A DNA stretch of 64,000 nucleotides, from NCBI GenBank assembly GCA_023457435.1, contig JAEWLS010000027.1, positions 62,001-126,000 of the forward strand, in the 5' to 3' direction. Made by a program: the position numbers and the translations under genes. The notes beneath the pieces were generated by a model that searched no databases, was not told the DNA's origin, and was given only the letters and a program-made list of their open reading frames with translations. This document shows positions 55,005-63,960 of the stretch, piece after piece. Source of the stretch: Pseudomonadota bacterium. Lineage in GTDB: Bacteria; Pseudomonadota; Alphaproteobacteria; Rhizobiales; Rhizobiaceae. Numbering within the stretch: position 1 is the first letter of the stretch; the number at the start of each line of letters is the position of its first letter.

Positions 55005-57014
55005 CTACCAGAGATCGTCTGGGTCTTCGCCGGGACCGACTTCGACCGAGCGGTAGGGCTCGGCGCGGCTGCGCGACTTCCATGGCGTCGTGTGGCTGTC
55101 GATCCGCATCTGGAACATGAAGTAGGTCGGCGAGCAGAAACCGACCTTGCCCTTCAGCTCGCGCACATTGGGCGTGTCGGCGGGGAAGGCCTGGCAGATA
55201 TAGTCGTCGCGGCAGGGATGGTCGGCAGAGCAGGCGGCGCGGTTTCCGCGCTGCACGGCGCCGGCGAGGCACGAATCGACGTTTCCGCTCGATACGCAGA
55301 GGTCGAACTTCTTGCCGCCGGTCAGGCCGCACACCTCGCACGGCATGTCGCCGTCGCCGCGGAATGCGGAGAAGGCGCGATCCTTCTCGTTGCACTGCCG
55401 GTAGGCCATGCCGCCGGGTACGCCGATGCGCGGCGGCCGGCAGGTATAGTCGCGCGGCGACGCCTTCTCGGCGAAGGCGGCGAACTGCGTCAGCTCGTAC
55501 TTGTCCTTGAAAGGGGTCGCGGCGCTCGCGGTGACGTCGCCCGCAAGACATGGGTGGCCCGAGAACATCTCTTCGCTTTCGGCAGGCAGCAGGCACTGTG
55601 CCACCTGGAGGTTGCCATCCTCGGTCCGCGCCAGCGGCGTGCATACCGTGCCGCCGGCGCAGCCCCAGGTCTCACCAAAGGCCGAATACGCGCCGGCGAT
55701 GCATTGCTGGCCGGCGTCGGCGTCCTCGTAGGCCGGCCCGCCAGTAGTCCACTCCGCCGGCGGCGCGAACGACAGCGGGCGGAAGCGGTCCGGCTCACGC
55801 TCGGCCGATACAGCAGCGACATACGCGGCCCGTCGCGGCAGTTCGGCCAGCATGTGGGGCGACGTGCCTACCAGGATGCGGTTGAGCGGCGAGGTCGCCT
55901 CGTCGTCGAGGCCGAGCACGTGGAAGCCCGCCGTCGAGCCGGCCTGGTGGCAGCCTTGGCAGGTGCCGTTGTCGAGCCGTGCGATGAGCGCCTCGGCAGA
56001 GCGGACCAGTCTGCCTTCGGCGAAGTCGAGGCCGGCGAAATCAGAAGTCGAAAGCAGTCCCGCATAGGGGTGATTGACCGGCCGCGCGCCGCCGAATGTC
56101 GACCAGGAAACCACCTTTCTGGCAAGAAACCTTTCCGGCACAAGGTAGACGCCCTCGTCGATCTCGCCGCTGGCGCCGCGCACATAGGCGACGAGTTCGG
56201 CCTTCATCGCCGCGTCGTCCTTCAGTCGCGCCGTGTCCGGCGTGTTCTCCATCGGGATCTCGGCGACGCTGTTTCCGTCGATGCCGAATATGCGCATCAG
56301 ATAGACGGCCTGACCGCCAAACTGCGGTTCCTGGCCGGACGGGAAGCGCACCATCTGAGCGTTCAGCTCGAGCTGGCGGAAGCGCAAGCCGTCGAGAAGG
56401 GCGCCCTTGATCCAGCCGGCATCGATCGCTTCGTCGGCTGACTGCGTGAGCCGCGCCGCGACACCGGCGCAGCCGCCGTCCGCATCCGTCGGCAGGTCGA
56501 ATACGGCGTTGAAGTTGAACGGCATGCGCGAGGCCAGAACCTTGCCTTTGCCGTCCTTCCGGAAGCTGTATCCCAGCCGGTAGATGAGCCGCACTTCGCC
56601 GCAGCTCGTCTCGCCGTTGACGTCATGGAAGTCGCGCCGGTCGATACGGTTGACGATGCCGATGAGGCGCAACCGCGCCGCCGGCGAGCTCAGCCACCGC
56701 ATGTCCATGACGCGGCCTGTCTCGTTGGCCGTGAATTCGTCGAGCCTGCGCCCGCCGGCCGCGATATCGGCGCGCAGTTCCTTGAGATCGCCCGAGATGA
56801 TCTCGACGATCGTGCGATAGGCCGCAGAGCTGGCGTGAAGTGCTTCGAGATCGGCATCCTTGTCCGCTCCAAACAGATGTTCGAAGCCGAAACCGGCGGC
56901 CTCCAGCTTGCTCAGGACGGATCGGTTCTCGTTGTAGAGAAACGGCTCGCGCGTCGCAGCGGAAGCCGTGGTCAGCATGCCAGCGAGCAGGGCGATCAGG
57001 AGGACAAGTCTCAT
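55005..57014 (-). CDS. Exported cysteine-rich protein with a CxxCH haem-type motif, unknown function
   Basis: A 669-residue protein that I do not recognise. A signal peptide (MRLVLLIALLAGMLTTASA) points to the periplasm. A CQGCH motif at residues 352-356 could bind a c-type haem. The C-terminal 250 residues are rich in cysteine, for example WGCAGGTVC, MPCEVCGLTGG and CSADHPCRDDYIC, spaced so that many disulfides are possible. The N-terminal half has no clear motif beyond LIGIVNRIDRRD and a charged stretch. The ATG at 57014 is chosen because it starts the signal peptide. It lies 47 bp downstream of the MFS exporter gene and may be co-transcribed. Its stop is directly adjacent to the end of the aminotransferase gene on the other strand. 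Confidence 0.7.
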   Translation of the reverse strand: MRLVLLIALLAGMLTTASAATREPFLYNENRSVLSKLEAAGFGFEHLFGADKDADLEALHASSAAYRTIVEIISGDLKELRADIAAGGRRLDEFTANETGRVMDMRWLSSPAARLRLIGIVNRIDRRDFHDVNGETSCGEVRLIYRLGYSFRKDGKGKVLASRMPFNFNAVFDLPTDADGGCAGVAARLTQSADEAIDAGWIKGALLDGLRFRQLELNAQMVRFPSGQEPQFGGQAVYLMRIFGIDGNSVAEIPMENTPDTARLKDDAAMKAELVAYVRGASGEIDEGVYLVPERFLARKVVSWSTFGGARPVNHPYAGLLSTSDFAGLDFAEGRLVRSAEALIARLDNGTCQGCHQAGSTAGFHVLGLDDEATSPLNRILVGTSPHMLAELPRRAAYVAAVSAEREPDRFRPLSFAPPAEWTTGGPAYEDADAGQQCIAGAYSAFGETWGCAGGTVCTPLARTEDGNLQVAQCLLPAESEEMFSGHPCLAGDVTASAATPFKDKYELTQFAAFAEKASPRDYTCRPPRIGVPGGMAYRQCNEKDRAFSAFRGDGDMPCEVCGLTGGKKFDLCVSSGNVDSCLAGAVQRGNRAACSADHPCRDDYICQAFPADTPNVRELKGKVGFCSPTYFMFQMRIDSHTTPWKSRSRAEPYRSVEVGPGEDPDDLW

Positions 57015-57061
57015 CAGCTCATTCCGCGCAGAAAGTCGGACCGTGATGGGGCAGGTGCGTT

Positions 57062-58777
57062 TCACCAGTGTGCCGCGCGCGGATGCTCGGCGTCCTGCCG
57101 CCATGGCGGCCGTACGATGCTGCGGTGGATTTCCGGCGGGCCCTTTCCGGCGTGAATGGCGCGCAGCTTCTCGGAATTCTCCGCGTCGGCATGCGTCGTG
57201 CGCTGGTTATGGCGGACATATTCGATCCAGTTTGCGAGCTGGTAGCTCTCGGTCCACAGGTCGGAGTGCTCGAGATCGCGTGTCAGCGTCCAGTGATGAG
57301 CGCCGTTGCGGCGCCGGATGCGGCGGCGCGCCCCCATCAGCTCGAGGAACTCGGGCACCTTGTCGTCGGGGATGATGTATTCGACCGAGATGAGGATCGG
57401 GCCGCTGCGCTGCTCGAGGTCGATGGCGAGCTTCGGTTCCTGCCAGCGGTTCACCGGCGCGAGGTTCTCGACCGTACGGTCCGGCATGGAAAGCCAAAAC
57501 CCGATCGCCGCGCCGACGCAGCCGAGCGCGGCCGCGGCGTAGAAGGCGGTCGAAAGGCCGTACGCCTCGGCGACCTGGCCCCAGAGCCAGCTGCCCGCGG
57601 CCATGCCGCCGAAAACCGCGGTCTGGTAGACGGAGAGCGCGCGCGCCACCACCCAGCGCGGCGTCGCGAACTGGACGGACACGTTGAACAGCGCCAGTGC
57701 CCCGATCCAGCACGTGCCGGCCACGAGCATCGCGACATAGACAACCCAATCTGGCCCGTCGGCACCGATCGTGGTTGCGGCCGCGGCGAGCAGCAGAAAC
57801 GAGAAGCGTATGGTCCACTCGTTGCCGAGCCTCTCGCGGATGCGGACCGACGCGAAGGCGCCGAGGATGGCGCCCAGGCCGAACAGCCCCAGGAGTGCGC
57901 CGTAGGTGCTGGCGCCGCCGCCCAGCATGTCGCGGGCGACGAGCGGGAGGAGCGCCTGCACGGCGACGGCCGAAATGCCGAACACGCTTGCGCGCAGGAT
58001 CACCTTTTCGACGTTCGGCGACATGAAGACATAGCGCAGCCCGGCGCCGACTGCGCGGGCTATCGGTTCGCGCGGCAGCCCCGAACTGCTGGCAAAGGAT
58101 TTTGCCCGCAGCAGTACCGAGATCAGCCCAAGATAGCTGACGGTGTTGATCACGAAGGCCACGGCGGGTCCCGCGGTGGCGACGATGATGCCGCCAATCG
58201 CCGGGCCGACGGTGCGCGTCGCGTTGGCGCCGATGCCGTTCAGCAGGATGGCCTGGCCGAGATCCTCGCGCGGCACGATATCGCCAACCGTGGCCTGCCA
58301 CGACGGCAGGTTCATGGCCTGGCCCGAGGCGACGAGGAAGGTGAGCGTGAGCAGCAGCCACGGCGTCAGCAGCCCCGCATAGGCGAGGATCGCCAGAACG
58401 AGCGACGAGCCAAGCATGAAGATCTGCGAGGACAGCATGATGATGCGGCGGTCGACCGTGTCGGCCAGCGCGCCGGCAGCCAGCGAGAACACCAGAATCG
58501 GCAGCGTCGTGCTCGCCTGCACCAGCGCCACCATGCTTTTCGAGTCGGTCAGGGTGGTCATCAGCCAGGCCGCGGCGACGCCCTGGATCATCCCTCCGAA
58601 ATTCGCCGCCATGTTGGCGGTCCAGAACGCGCGATAGGCGCGGTTCCGCAGCGGTCCGAATGTCGACGCTTTCTCGGCCAAATCGCCAATCCCGTACGGC
58701 CCGGAGGCGGCCGCGTTTCCAGCAATGAAGAGTCTGCTCGCCTTTGCGTTGCATAGCAACTTGGCCCGGACCGTCAT
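57062..58777 (-). CDS. MFS transporter of the MFS_3 (EntS-like) family with a C-terminal soluble domain
   Basis: A protein of up to 571 residues. The transporter part has about 12 helices, starting FGPLRNRAYRAFWTANMAAN, with the loop GALADTVDRRIIML between helices 2 and 3 and GPAIGGIIVATAGPAVAF later. A cytoplasmic tail of about 130 residues (PILISVEYIIPDDKVPEFLE and HHWTLTRDLEHSDLWTESY) resembles an antibiotic-monooxygenase-like ferredoxin fold, usual in this family. Relatives export siderophores or other small molecules. The start is uncertain: the ATG at 58777 has only a weak GGGCGG, and a TTG inside (before AEKASTFGPL) would give a more usual N-terminus. Confidence 0.85.
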   Translation of the reverse strand: MTVRAKLLCNAKASRLFIAGNAAASGPYGIGDLAEKASTFGPLRNRAYRAFWTANMAANFGGMIQGVAAAWLMTTLTDSKSMVALVQASTTLPILVFSLAAGALADTVDRRIIMLSSQIFMLGSSLVLAILAYAGLLTPWLLLTLTFLVASGQAMNLPSWQATVGDIVPREDLGQAILLNGIGANATRTVGPAIGGIIVATAGPAVAFVINTVSYLGLISVLLRAKSFASSSGLPREPIARAVGAGLRYVFMSPNVEKVILRASVFGISAVAVQALLPLVARDMLGGGASTYGALLGLFGLGAILGAFASVRIRERLGNEWTIRFSFLLLAAAATTIGADGPDWVVYVAMLVAGTCWIGALALFNVSVQFATPRWVVARALSVYQTAVFGGMAAGSWLWGQVAEAYGLSTAFYAAAALGCVGAAIGFWLSMPDRTVENLAPVNRWQEPKLAIDLEQRSGPILISVEYIIPDDKVPEFLELMGARRRIRRRNGAHHWTLTRDLEHSDLWTESYQLANWIEYVRHNQRTTHADAENSEKLRAIHAGKGPPEIHRSIVRPPWRQDAEHPRAAHW

Positions 58778-58906
58778 ACCGCCCGGTTTCAGCTGCGTTG
58801 CAAGGCGAAACGCGGCTGAAACCACAATGGTTAACGGCCGCGATGTCGGGGAAACGAGCAGGGCGCAGATAGCCGCCAACGAAACACGGAGCGTTGGGAG
58901 ACAATC

Positions 58907-59368
58907 ATGCGCAAGGGAAGCTTCAAGTTCATCGGTACGCTCGTTGGCGCCTTCATCGGCGCGGCCCTCGTTCAAGGCGCAACGGCAAGCGACGCCCTCG
59001 CTTCTGCCAACAGCGTGGTCGCCACGATCAGCATTTCGAAGCAGCGGATGGAGGTCGCGGTCGATGGACGTTTGGTCTTCGACTGGAAGGTGTCGACGGC
59101 GGGTAAGGGCTACGTCACGCCCACCGGCGCCTTCAAGCCGACCCGCATGCACGAGATGTGGCATTCCCGGCAGTACGACAACGCGCCGATGCCGCATTCC
59201 GTCTTCTTCCACGAAGGCTATGCGGTCCATGCCACCCCGCACGTCAAGAACCTTGGAAGGCCGGCATCGCACGGATGCATTCGCCTGCATCCTGACAATG
59301 CTTCGGACTTCTATTTCCTGGTCGAGGCGTTCGGTCCCTCCAACACCAAGATCGTGATCGTCGAATAG
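58907..59368 (+). CDS. L,D-transpeptidase (YkuD domain)
   Basis: A 153-residue exported enzyme. The signal peptide ends near QGATASDALA. The YkuD domain begins VVATISISKQRMEVAVDG and carries the catalytic cysteine in ASHGCIRLHPDNA with the upstream His in YAVHATPH. Such enzymes make 3-3 crosslinks in peptidoglycan or attach lipoproteins to it. The protein is minimal, with no LysM or other wall-binding domain. GGGAGA precedes the ATG. It is divergent from the MFS gene. Confidence 0.92.
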   Translation: MRKGSFKFIGTLVGAFIGAALVQGATASDALASANSVVATISISKQRMEVAVDGRLVFDWKVSTAGKGYVTPTGAFKPTRMHEMWHSRQYDNAPMPHSVFFHEGYAVHATPHVKNLGRPASHGCIRLHPDNASDFYFLVEAFGPSNTKIVIVE

Positions 59369-59472
59369 CGGATCGGCGGAACCACTCGTTTCGTCCGAAG
59401 TTACCGGGCTACAACGACGCGGCATCGATCGGAAACATCGCTGGGCGATAGACCCATCGAAGGAACAATAAG

Positions 59473-59625
59473 ATGCGTGCGTTGAGATCCATTGCCGGGT
59501 GGCTGTTGGTTGCGGGAGCGCTGAGCGTGCTCGCAGCCCAGGCCGGCGGTTTTCTCGGCAGCGGACCGGTCGATGGACCGGTCGTACCGCCACTCAACCC
59601 GCCGGGCCGGATTGGCCCGTTGTGA
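59473..59625 (+). CDS. Small exported Gly/Pro-rich peptide (50 aa), unknown function
   Basis: A 50-residue frame beginning MRALRSIAGWLLVAG. Residues 1-24 form a typical signal peptide ending AAQA. The mature 26 residues are Gly/Pro-rich (GSGPVDGPVVPPLNPPGR). AAGGAAC stands upstream of the ATG. A near-perfect 12-bp tandem repeat at 59563-59586 lies in the mature part and encodes a doubled GPVDGPV element. No family is recognised. The combination of ribosome site, signal peptide and a second small gene right after supports a real gene. Confidence 0.5.
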   Translation: MRALRSIAGWLLVAGALSVLAAQAGGFLGSGPVDGPVVPPLNPPGRIGPL

Positions 59626-59640
59626 CAGGATACAGGACCC

Positions 59641-59814
59641 ATGAATCCGCGGAAGTTCGCCGGCCTCTTGATCGCCGGACTGTTTTACAGCCAGGCCGCT
59701 CTCGCCCTCGTCGCAATCGGCACGCTGGCGACTCGCGAGAGCCAGGTTCCAAGCATCGACGCCGGCTATGGTCTCACCATGGCGCAGGCCGCCGGACAGG
59801 TGCAGCGCTACTAG
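59641..59814 (+). CDS. Small membrane or exported peptide (57 aa), unknown function
   Basis: A 57-residue frame starting MNPRKFAGLLIAGLFYSQAA. It has one hydrophobic segment (residues 6-28), a signal or membrane anchor, and a polar tail ending AQAAGQVQRY. AGGA precedes the ATG. It starts 15 bp after the preceding small gene, so the two may be co-transcribed. It converges on the response-regulator-like gene at 59839. No family is recognised. Confidence 0.45.
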   Translation: MNPRKFAGLLIAGLFYSQAALALVAIGTLATRESQVPSIDAGYGLTMAQAAGQVQRY

Positions 59815-59838
59815 TAGCTGCGAAGTCCGGTCGCCCGC

Positions 59839-60498
59839 TTAGCCAAGCGGGGGATCGAACCGATACCCTGCCCCGCGTACCGTAACGATGCTGTCGGTAT
59901 CGAGCTTGCGCCTTAGCCTGACGATCCGTGAATCGATCGAACGGTCGAACGCGTCGGCGGCCTCCGCGGGGGCTGCCGCGATGATGTCGTCGCGGGTCAG
60001 TACCTTATGCGGCTTCGCCATGAACAGGCGAAGCATCGCAACCTGTCCTGGCGACAGAAGCTCCTCTTCGCCGCTCATGCGCATGACAAGGGCAGCCTTG
60101 AGATCGATCGTAGATCGCTCGAGGCGCAGCAGTTCGCGTGCTGCGTGCCCGTTTCGCGCCAGCAGCCCGGCGACGCGAGCGGCCAGCTCACGTGGCGCCA
60201 CGGTCATTTCGACGGCGTCGCTGGCGCCAAGCTCGAGCGCCAGCACGCTGTTCAGGACCGCACCGGAAGTGAGCACCAGGAACGACGTCCGTTCAGGCCG
60301 TGACCGAAGGAGAGTCAGCGCGCTCTCGCCGGGGCCGGTAATCGCGACGTCGACGGTGCCTGCCTCGAGCAGTCGGCCAGCCTGCCATTCCTCGGCGGCA
60401 ACGCGTACGTCGTATCCGCGCCGGTTGAGATATTCCAATGCGGCCGCTGCGACGGCTGGCGGAACGCAAAGCAGCGCGATGACCGGGCGACTTGCCAT
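59839..60498 (-). CDS. OmpR-type winged-helix regulator with a degenerate (pseudo-)receiver domain
   Basis: A 219-residue protein with two domains. The N-terminal 115 residues follow the receiver fold but have lost all key residues. The acidic pair is replaced by CVPP, the phosphoacceptor region reads DVAITGPGES with no aspartate after the strand, and the conserved Lys is missing in EMTVAPREL. The C-terminal winged helix is intact (LLSPGQVAMLRLFMAKP, DSRIVRLRRKLD, VRGAGYRFDPP). It is probably a phosphorylation-independent DNA-binding protein. It is divergent from an intact OmpR-family regulator, 39 bp between starts, and may control or antagonise it. Confidence 0.8.
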   Translation of the reverse strand: MASRPVIALLCVPPAVAAAALEYLNRRGYDVRVAAEEWQAGRLLEAGTVDVAITGPGESALTLLRSRPERTSFLVLTSGAVLNSVLALELGASDAVEMTVAPRELAARVAGLLARNGHAARELLRLERSTIDLKAALVMRMSGEEELLSPGQVAMLRLFMAKPHKVLTRDDIIAAAPAEAADAFDRSIDSRIVRLRRKLDTDSIVTVRGAGYRFDPPLG

Positions 60499-60537
60499 CG
60501 CTAGGAACTCAACCCGAAAAACGCTCGACTGGACATC

Positions 60538-61311
60538 ATGTTCGTAGCCAATCTACTTTCTGCCGGAAGCGGGGACCAGACACTGCGCGCACGTATCGCC
60601 ATCGTTGAAGACGAGCCAGACCTTCGTGAGGCTGTTGCCGATTATTTGTCGGCCAACGGCTTCGACGTCACCGTCGCCGGCAGCGCGGCTGAGATGCGCG
60701 AACTGCTAAAGGACCATAGCTTCGATCTCGCCATACTCGATATCGCAATGCCGGGCGAGGATGGATTATCGCTCGGCCGGTTCCTGCGCTCGCGCATGCC
60801 GATCGGGCTCATCTTTGCGACTGCGGCCGGCACGTCGATCGACCGGATCGTCGGGCTCGAGCTTGGCGCCGACGACTATCTGGTGAAGCCGTACGAGCTT
60901 CGCGAGATGCTTGCCCGGGTACGCAGCGTGCTGCGTCGCATCCCGCCGCAGACCGAGGCGCAGGCTCCGGCTCCCGAGGCGCCGAAGCAGGTGCGCCGCG
61001 TCATCGGCTTCGGCGACATGAGGGCCGATCTCGACAGCCGCATGGTCATGGGTCCGTCCGGTTCCGTCGATCTGGCCAAGAGCGAGTTCGACGTGCTCGA
61101 GGTCTTCCTGACGAGACCGAACCGGGTGCTTTCGCGCGCCGCGATCTTCGAGGCGATCGGCCACCAGGAGGATGCCGAGGCGTCTCGTGCGCTCGACCTG
61201 CGCATCATGCGCCTGCGCCGCAAGATCGAGACCGATCCCGCAAGCCCGCGCTACCTGCGCACGGTGCGCGGGGAAGGCTACATATTCGCGTTGTCGCCCG
61301 GCCAGAACTGA
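60538..61311 (+). CDS. OmpR-family response regulator
   Basis: A 257-residue regulator. The receiver has the acidic pair in IAIVEDEPDL, the phosphoacceptor Asp in LAILDIAMPGEDG and the Lys in YLVKPYEL. A Pro/Ala-rich linker follows, then the winged helix with AKSEFDVLEVFLTRP and DLRIMRLRRKIETD, ending RTVRGEGYIFAL. It is coupled to the hybrid kinase gene (TGATG). The divergent neighbour is a related regulator without a working receiver. Confidence 0.93.
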   Translation: MFVANLLSAGSGDQTLRARIAIVEDEPDLREAVADYLSANGFDVTVAGSAAEMRELLKDHSFDLAILDIAMPGEDGLSLGRFLRSRMPIGLIFATAAGTSIDRIVGLELGADDYLVKPYELREMLARVRSVLRRIPPQTEAQAPAPEAPKQVRRVIGFGDMRADLDSRMVMGPSGSVDLAKSEFDVLEVFLTRPNRVLSRAAIFEAIGHQEDAEASRALDLRIMRLRRKIETDPASPRYLRTVRGEGYIFALSPGQN

Positions 61312-63395
61312 TGATCGACAACCAGTCTCCAAGCCGGCGCGAACGCTTCAGCGGCGAGGGGCACTCGATCGCGGCGGCACGCGTCATGTGGCGGCTGCGC
61401 GACAGCCACGATTGGCGCCAGGTCATCGACACCGCGCTCGAGGAACTCGGGCGGGCGATGAACACGCAGCGTGCGATCCTGTTTCGGCTGACCGATGTCC
61501 CCGGCGAGGGCGTCAAGCAGTCCGTGGCGGCCTACTGGGTCCAGAACGATATCGGGCTGCCGCTCAGGCCGCCGATCGTCATCGAGCAGGCGGTGGTGAA
61601 CGCCGATCCGCTGCTCGACCGCCTCGGACGCGAGCTGCGCCAGGGCAAGATCTTCGCCGGGCATACCCGTGAGATCGAAGGGTTCCTGCGCGGCGACTTC
61701 GAGAAGCAGCAGATCAAGTCGTTCCTGTCGGTGCCGGTCTTCGCGTTCCGCAACGTCTGGGGCAATCTCGCCATCAACGACTGCGTGAGGGAGCGCGAGT
61801 GGTCGGACGACGAGAAGGCGTCGGTCGAGATCGCCGCGCTGGCGATCGGTGACGCGATCGAGCGCGGCCTGTCCGACGAGCACGTCAGCGAGAACATCCG
61901 CTATACGATGCTGCAGCTGTCCTACGACGCGATCATCGTGATCGACCAGACCGGCAGCATCGCCGAGTTCAATCCGGCCGCCGAGCGCATGTTCGGCTGG
62001 ACGCGCGAGGAGATCCTCGGCCAGGATATGCTGTTCACGATCATCCCCGAGTTCTACCGCCGCGGCTTTTCCACCGGCGGCGAGTACATCGCGGTGCGCG
62101 GCGCGCCGATGGTCGGAAACCGAATGGAATCGGTCGCCCAGGACCGCAACGGCGTCGTCTTTCCGATCGAGATAACGGTCACCGAGATGTCGGTTGCCGA
62201 CCGTCAGTTCTACGTCGGTTCGATCCGCGACCTGCGCAGCCAGCGGCGCCAGGAAGAGGAGATCGATCGCCAGCGCGAGAAGCTCCACCAGAACGAGAAG
62301 ATGGCGGCGATGGGTTCGCTGCTCGCCGGCGTGTCGCACGAGCTGAACAATCCGCTCGCCGTCGTGGTCGCGCAGTCGACGCTCCTCTACGAGTTCGCGC
62401 CGGACCCGCAGACGCGCACCCGTGCCGAAAAGGTGCGTGCGGCGGCGGAGCGCTGCGGCCGCATCGTCAAGAGCTTCCTCGGCATGGTCAGGGTGCAGCC
62501 CGCGACGCAGGCCGAGACCAACCTCAACCAGGTGTTGCGCTCGGCGCTCGAGATCACCGCCTACGGCGCGCGCTCCAGCGGCATCGCCATCGAGACGGAG
62601 CTGATGGACGGCCCGCTTCCCGTCATGGCGGATGCGGATCAGCTGACGCAGATCGCGGCCAATCTGCTGGTCAACAGCCAACACTCGCTGATGGCGCGGA
62701 CGAGCGATCGCCGCATCAAGGTGCGCACCTGGCGGGACAACGACCGCGTGCTGTTTTCCGTCGAGGACAACGGTCCAGGCGTGCCGGAGGACGTCCGCGC
62801 CCGCATCTTTGAATCCTACTTCACCACCAAGGCCGTGGGCGTCGGCACCGGCATCGGCCTGTCGATCTCGCGCAGCATCGCGGAACGCCACGGCGGCCGC
62901 ATCTGGTTCGATCCTGTCGAGCCGAGCGGCGCCCGCTTCACGGTGGAGCTCCCCGCCTATGGCGGCGCTGCCGCCGATCCCGCCAAGCTCGGCGCGCTGA
63001 AGCGCGGCATCCGGCGTGCGCTGATCATCGACGACGAGCCTGACGTCGCCGGCTCGCTCGCCGACATCCTGCAGCTGATGGGCATCGAATCGCGGGTGCT
63101 CGGGGGCTGGCGCGGCGCGGCCGTCGAACTGGCCGGCTTCGATCCCGACGTCGTGTTCAGCGATCTCAGGATGCCATGGGCCTCGGGGATATCGATCTAC
63201 CGCGAGCTCCTGGCGCATCGTCCGGGCTTCGCGCAGCGCTTCGTGCTGGTGACCGGCGACATGATCGGTGCGCGCGGCGAAGTCGAGGCGCTGCCTGCGC
63301 ATCTGCGCCCGCAGGTGCTGGAGAAGCCGTTCACGATGCTGGACGCGCGCAGCGTGCTGGCGGCAATCGGCGACCAGCTCGCTGTCGCGACCTGA
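61311..63395 (+). CDS. Soluble hybrid histidine kinase (GAF-PAS-HisKA-HATPase-REC)
   Basis: A 694-residue cytoplasmic kinase with no membrane helix. Order of domains: GAF (about 25-185, with ILFRLTDVPGEG and GNLAINDC), PAS (about 200-320, IDQTGSIAEFNPAAERMFG), HisKA with phosphoacceptor His343 in GVSHELNNPLAVV, HATPase (NLLVNSQHSL, VEDNGPGVPED, GTGIGLSIS) and a C-terminal receiver with phosphoacceptor Asp in VVFSDLRMPWASG. It probably senses an intracellular ligand, light or redox cue through GAF or PAS. It is translationally coupled to the response regulator gene, its likely partner. Confidence 0.93.
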   Translation: MIDNQSPSRRERFSGEGHSIAAARVMWRLRDSHDWRQVIDTALEELGRAMNTQRAILFRLTDVPGEGVKQSVAAYWVQNDIGLPLRPPIVIEQAVVNADPLLDRLGRELRQGKIFAGHTREIEGFLRGDFEKQQIKSFLSVPVFAFRNVWGNLAINDCVREREWSDDEKASVEIAALAIGDAIERGLSDEHVSENIRYTMLQLSYDAIIVIDQTGSIAEFNPAAERMFGWTREEILGQDMLFTIIPEFYRRGFSTGGEYIAVRGAPMVGNRMESVAQDRNGVVFPIEITVTEMSVADRQFYVGSIRDLRSQRRQEEEIDRQREKLHQNEKMAAMGSLLAGVSHELNNPLAVVVAQSTLLYEFAPDPQTRTRAEKVRAAAERCGRIVKSFLGMVRVQPATQAETNLNQVLRSALEITAYGARSSGIAIETELMDGPLPVMADADQLTQIAANLLVNSQHSLMARTSDRRIKVRTWRDNDRVLFSVEDNGPGVPEDVRARIFESYFTTKAVGVGTGIGLSISRSIAERHGGRIWFDPVEPSGARFTVELPAYGGAAADPAKLGALKRGIRRALIIDDEPDVAGSLADILQLMGIESRVLGGWRGAAVELAGFDPDVVFSDLRMPWASGISIYRELLAHRPGFAQRFVLVTGDMIGARGEVEALPAHLRPQVLEKPFTMLDARSVLAAIGDQLAVAT

Positions 63396-63444
63396 CCGCC
63401 GATCTTCTCAGGTCCGCCGCCTGATCCGGGAATGAGCGATGTAC

Positions 63445-63831
63445 TCAGCCGTTGTGCGCTTCGCCGAAGCCGATGATGCGAACTTCGCTTACATTGGCGC
63501 GGCCGCTATCCTTGGCGATGGCGACGAGGCAGCCGGCGCTCGCGTTGCCGTAGGTCGCGTTCCAGCAGGCGGCGTCGACTTCCTTGCTGCGCAGCCGGTC
63601 GCCCTTGGCCGCCACGCGTCCGGTCTCGATGACGCGCTCGACGACGGGCGTCGGCTGCGAGGCCTGCCAGGCCGGCACCACGATCGCCGCCAGAAGGGCC
63701 GCGGCGATCACGTAGAAGACGGTCATCTCGTCGGCCAGCGCGCGCATCCGCAGGCCGAGCAGGCTCGCACGCGAGAGACCGAACCCGGCTTCGACAGTGG
63801 CGGTCTCGACTTCTGCTGCACGCGTGAACAT
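63445..63831 (-). CDS. Small single-span membrane protein, unknown function
   Basis: A 128-residue protein that I do not recognise. One membrane helix, MTVFYVIAAALLAAIVVPAW, lies near residues 35-55. A roughly 70-residue C-terminal domain contains two cysteines in CWNATYGNASAGC, which could form a disulfide if periplasmic, and ends RIIGFGEAHNG. The ATG at 63831 is preferred because GGGAGC stands before it; the frame extends further upstream to 63972 without a ribosome site. It is convergent with the hybrid kinase gene. Confidence 0.6.
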   Translation of the reverse strand: MFTRAAEVETATVEAGFGLSRASLLGLRMRALADEMTVFYVIAAALLAAIVVPAWQASQPTPVVERVIETGRVAAKGDRLRSKEVDAACWNATYGNASAGCLVAIAKDSGRANVSEVRIIGFGEAHNG

Positions 63832-63960
63832 CGACGTAGCTCCCAATTGCTTGTTGCTTGATGCGGGTTCTAGGGAGCCGCCGTATCTGGCGCGTGGCGG
63901 GGGCAACGCCGCCTGAAACGAAGACGAAACGAAGTGCCGCAGGGGCATGAGGAGAACGAC

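Noticed and set aside
59563..59586. Tandem 12-bp repeat as a regulatory or CRISPR-like element
   Set aside because: Only two units, inside a small coding frame where it encodes a repeated GPV element. No CRISPR array occurs anywhere in the window.
61278..63302. Long open frame of 674 codons antisense to the hybrid kinase gene
   Set aside because: High-GC coding sequence often leaves the antisense frame open. It has no ribosome site, no domain and an arginine/aspartate/histidine-rich composition typical of shadows.
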